22,507 nt of DNA, taken from NCBI GenBank assembly GCA_023415595.1, contig JAEZJW010000004.1, positions 1 through 22,507 on the forward strand, given 5' to 3'. How positions within the stretch are numbered: the stretch's first letter is position 1; every line of letters starts with the position of its first letter. Position numbers and translations under genes: made by a program. Below the pieces are notes generated by a model. That model had not been told where the DNA came from. It did not search any database and saw nothing but the letters and a program-made list of their open reading frames with translations. This DNA is from Bacillota bacterium (GTDB lineage: Bacteria; Bacillota; Clostridia; Lachnospirales; Lachnospiraceae). Below are positions 21,776 to 22,507 of this stretch, one piece after another.

Positions 21776-22507
21776 TGTAATTAAAGCTTATTCCGTACGT
21801 TTAGAAGAAGAAATGGTAAAAACCATCGATTGCCACCTAAAGAGGGATTCTGATATTAATGAGAAGAGAAGTTATCGGATTGCTTCCCCTGCCGAGGTGG
21901 TTACTGACGGCTTTGTGGAAGGACTTCAGGCGGTGGTTGTAGAAGCCATTCCGAATACGGAAGAGATTACTGAGAAAGCGAATAAATTGATTGAAGATGC
22001 CAAGAAGGAAGCAAAAGCCATTATGAATAAGGCTAAGCTTGAGGCAGAGCAGCTGAAAGCGGAAACCCTTGCTGCAGCAAAGAAGAAGGGTTATGAGGAT
22101 GGTCAGCAGCAGAGCCTTGCGGAGCTGCAGAGAAGGAAGGCAGAATTAGAGCAGCTGAAGCAACAACAGCAGGAGGAGTATCAGGCATACATATCCGAAT
22201 TGGAACCTAAGACAGCTGAGATCCTGGCAGAACTGATCACCAAGATTACCGGGATCTTAATTGAGGAACACAAGGATGTCATCCTGTATCTGGTCGAGCG
22301 TGCATTCCTAGGGCTTGATAAAGCAGATTCCTATACCATTAGGGTTAGCAGTGAAGATTATGAGCTGGTGGCCGGAAAGAAGGATTACCTGACGGATTTA
22401 ACAGGAAGGGACATTACCCTGATCATTCAAGAGGATCAGGGTCTTATGAAGAATCAGTGTTTGATTGAAACAGAACTAAAGGTCATTGATTGCAGCCTGG
22501 ATGTTCA
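21768..22507 (+). CDS. fliH: Flagellar assembly protein FliH, 5' part
   Basis: An incomplete frame of 246 codons running off the window end, not starting with ATG. It begins at a TTG (21768) inside the last codons of fliG, with GGAGGTGA at 21752-21759 giving an 8-base spacing, and reads (M)SNVIKAYSVRLEEEMVKTI. FliH proteins of related clostridia are recalled to begin with a similar SNxIKAYSVR stretch. The central part (about 75-140) is alanine/glutamine/lysine-rich coiled coil. The C-terminal part (LAELITKITGILIEEHKDVILYLVERAF) is the FliH/YscL domain that regulates the FliI ATPase. It negatively regulates FliI and helps deliver export substrates. Overlap with fliG implies translational coupling. 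Confidence 0.88.
   Translation, partial: MSNVIKAYSVRLEEEMVKTIDCHLKRDSDINEKRSYRIASPAEVVTDGFVEGLQAVVVEAIPNTEEITEKANKLIEDAKKEAKAIMNKAKLEAEQLKAETLAAAKKKGYEDGQQQSLAELQRRKAELEQLKQQQQEEYQAYISELEPKTAEILAELITKITGILIEEHKDVILYLVERAFLGLDKADSYTIRVSSEDYELVAGKKDYLTDLTGRDITLIIQEDQGLMKNQCLIETELKVIDCSLDV

Overview
The window looks like a chromosomal segment of an anaerobic, flagellated, spore-forming member of the Clostridia, most likely Lachnospiraceae. The reasons are a YlmC/YmxH-type sporulation protein, CodY directly upstream of a flagellar basal-body operon, a carbohydrate-centred accessory region (ROK sugar kinase, AraC regulator, glycoside hydrolase family 3), strong GGAGG ribosome binding sites, and moderate GC genes separated by very AT-rich gaps. 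Species-level placement cannot be made from the sequence alone.

Region 1 (1-7.4 kb) is a mosaic of small units. It holds the 3' end of a gene for an FG-GAP-like protein, a nitroreductase-family flavoprotein, a stand-alone aconitase (acnA), a convergent ROK fructokinase-type gene with its own promoter, a membrane-anchored RsiV-like protein of unknown role, and an AraC-family regulator. Region 2 (7.5-9.6 kb) is a cytoplasmic GH3 glycosidase directly downstream of the AraC gene, probably its target.

Region 3 (9.6-11.2 kb) carries nrdR and a ymxH-like gene on the minus strand. Between them lie 634 bp of AT-rich DNA. That gap contains two and a half copies of a ~66-bp tandem repeat, a 113-bp cloverleaf-like palindrome that appears to interrupt the third copy, and a degenerate CATGAAA repeat cluster. 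This is the most unusual non-coding structure in the window.

Region 4 (11.2-22.5 kb) is a co-directional housekeeping and motility block: comM, dprA, topA, codY, flgB, flgC, fliE, fliF, fliG and fliH (fliH is cut by the window end). It matches the Bacillus subtilis order dprA-topA-trmFO-xerC/codV-clpQ-clpY-codY-flgB..., but trmFO, xerC and clpQY are missing. CodY, a GTP and branched-chain amino acid sensor, sits beside the genes that begin the flagellum, so nutrient state and motility may be linked. A CodY-box-like sequence precedes codY itself. The 467-bp dprA-topA gap contains promoters, overlapping hairpins and a very small ORF behind a good ribosome binding site.

Most of the window is conventional. 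No complete new multi-gene system is evident; the candidates for novelty are non-coding or very small elements in the gaps.
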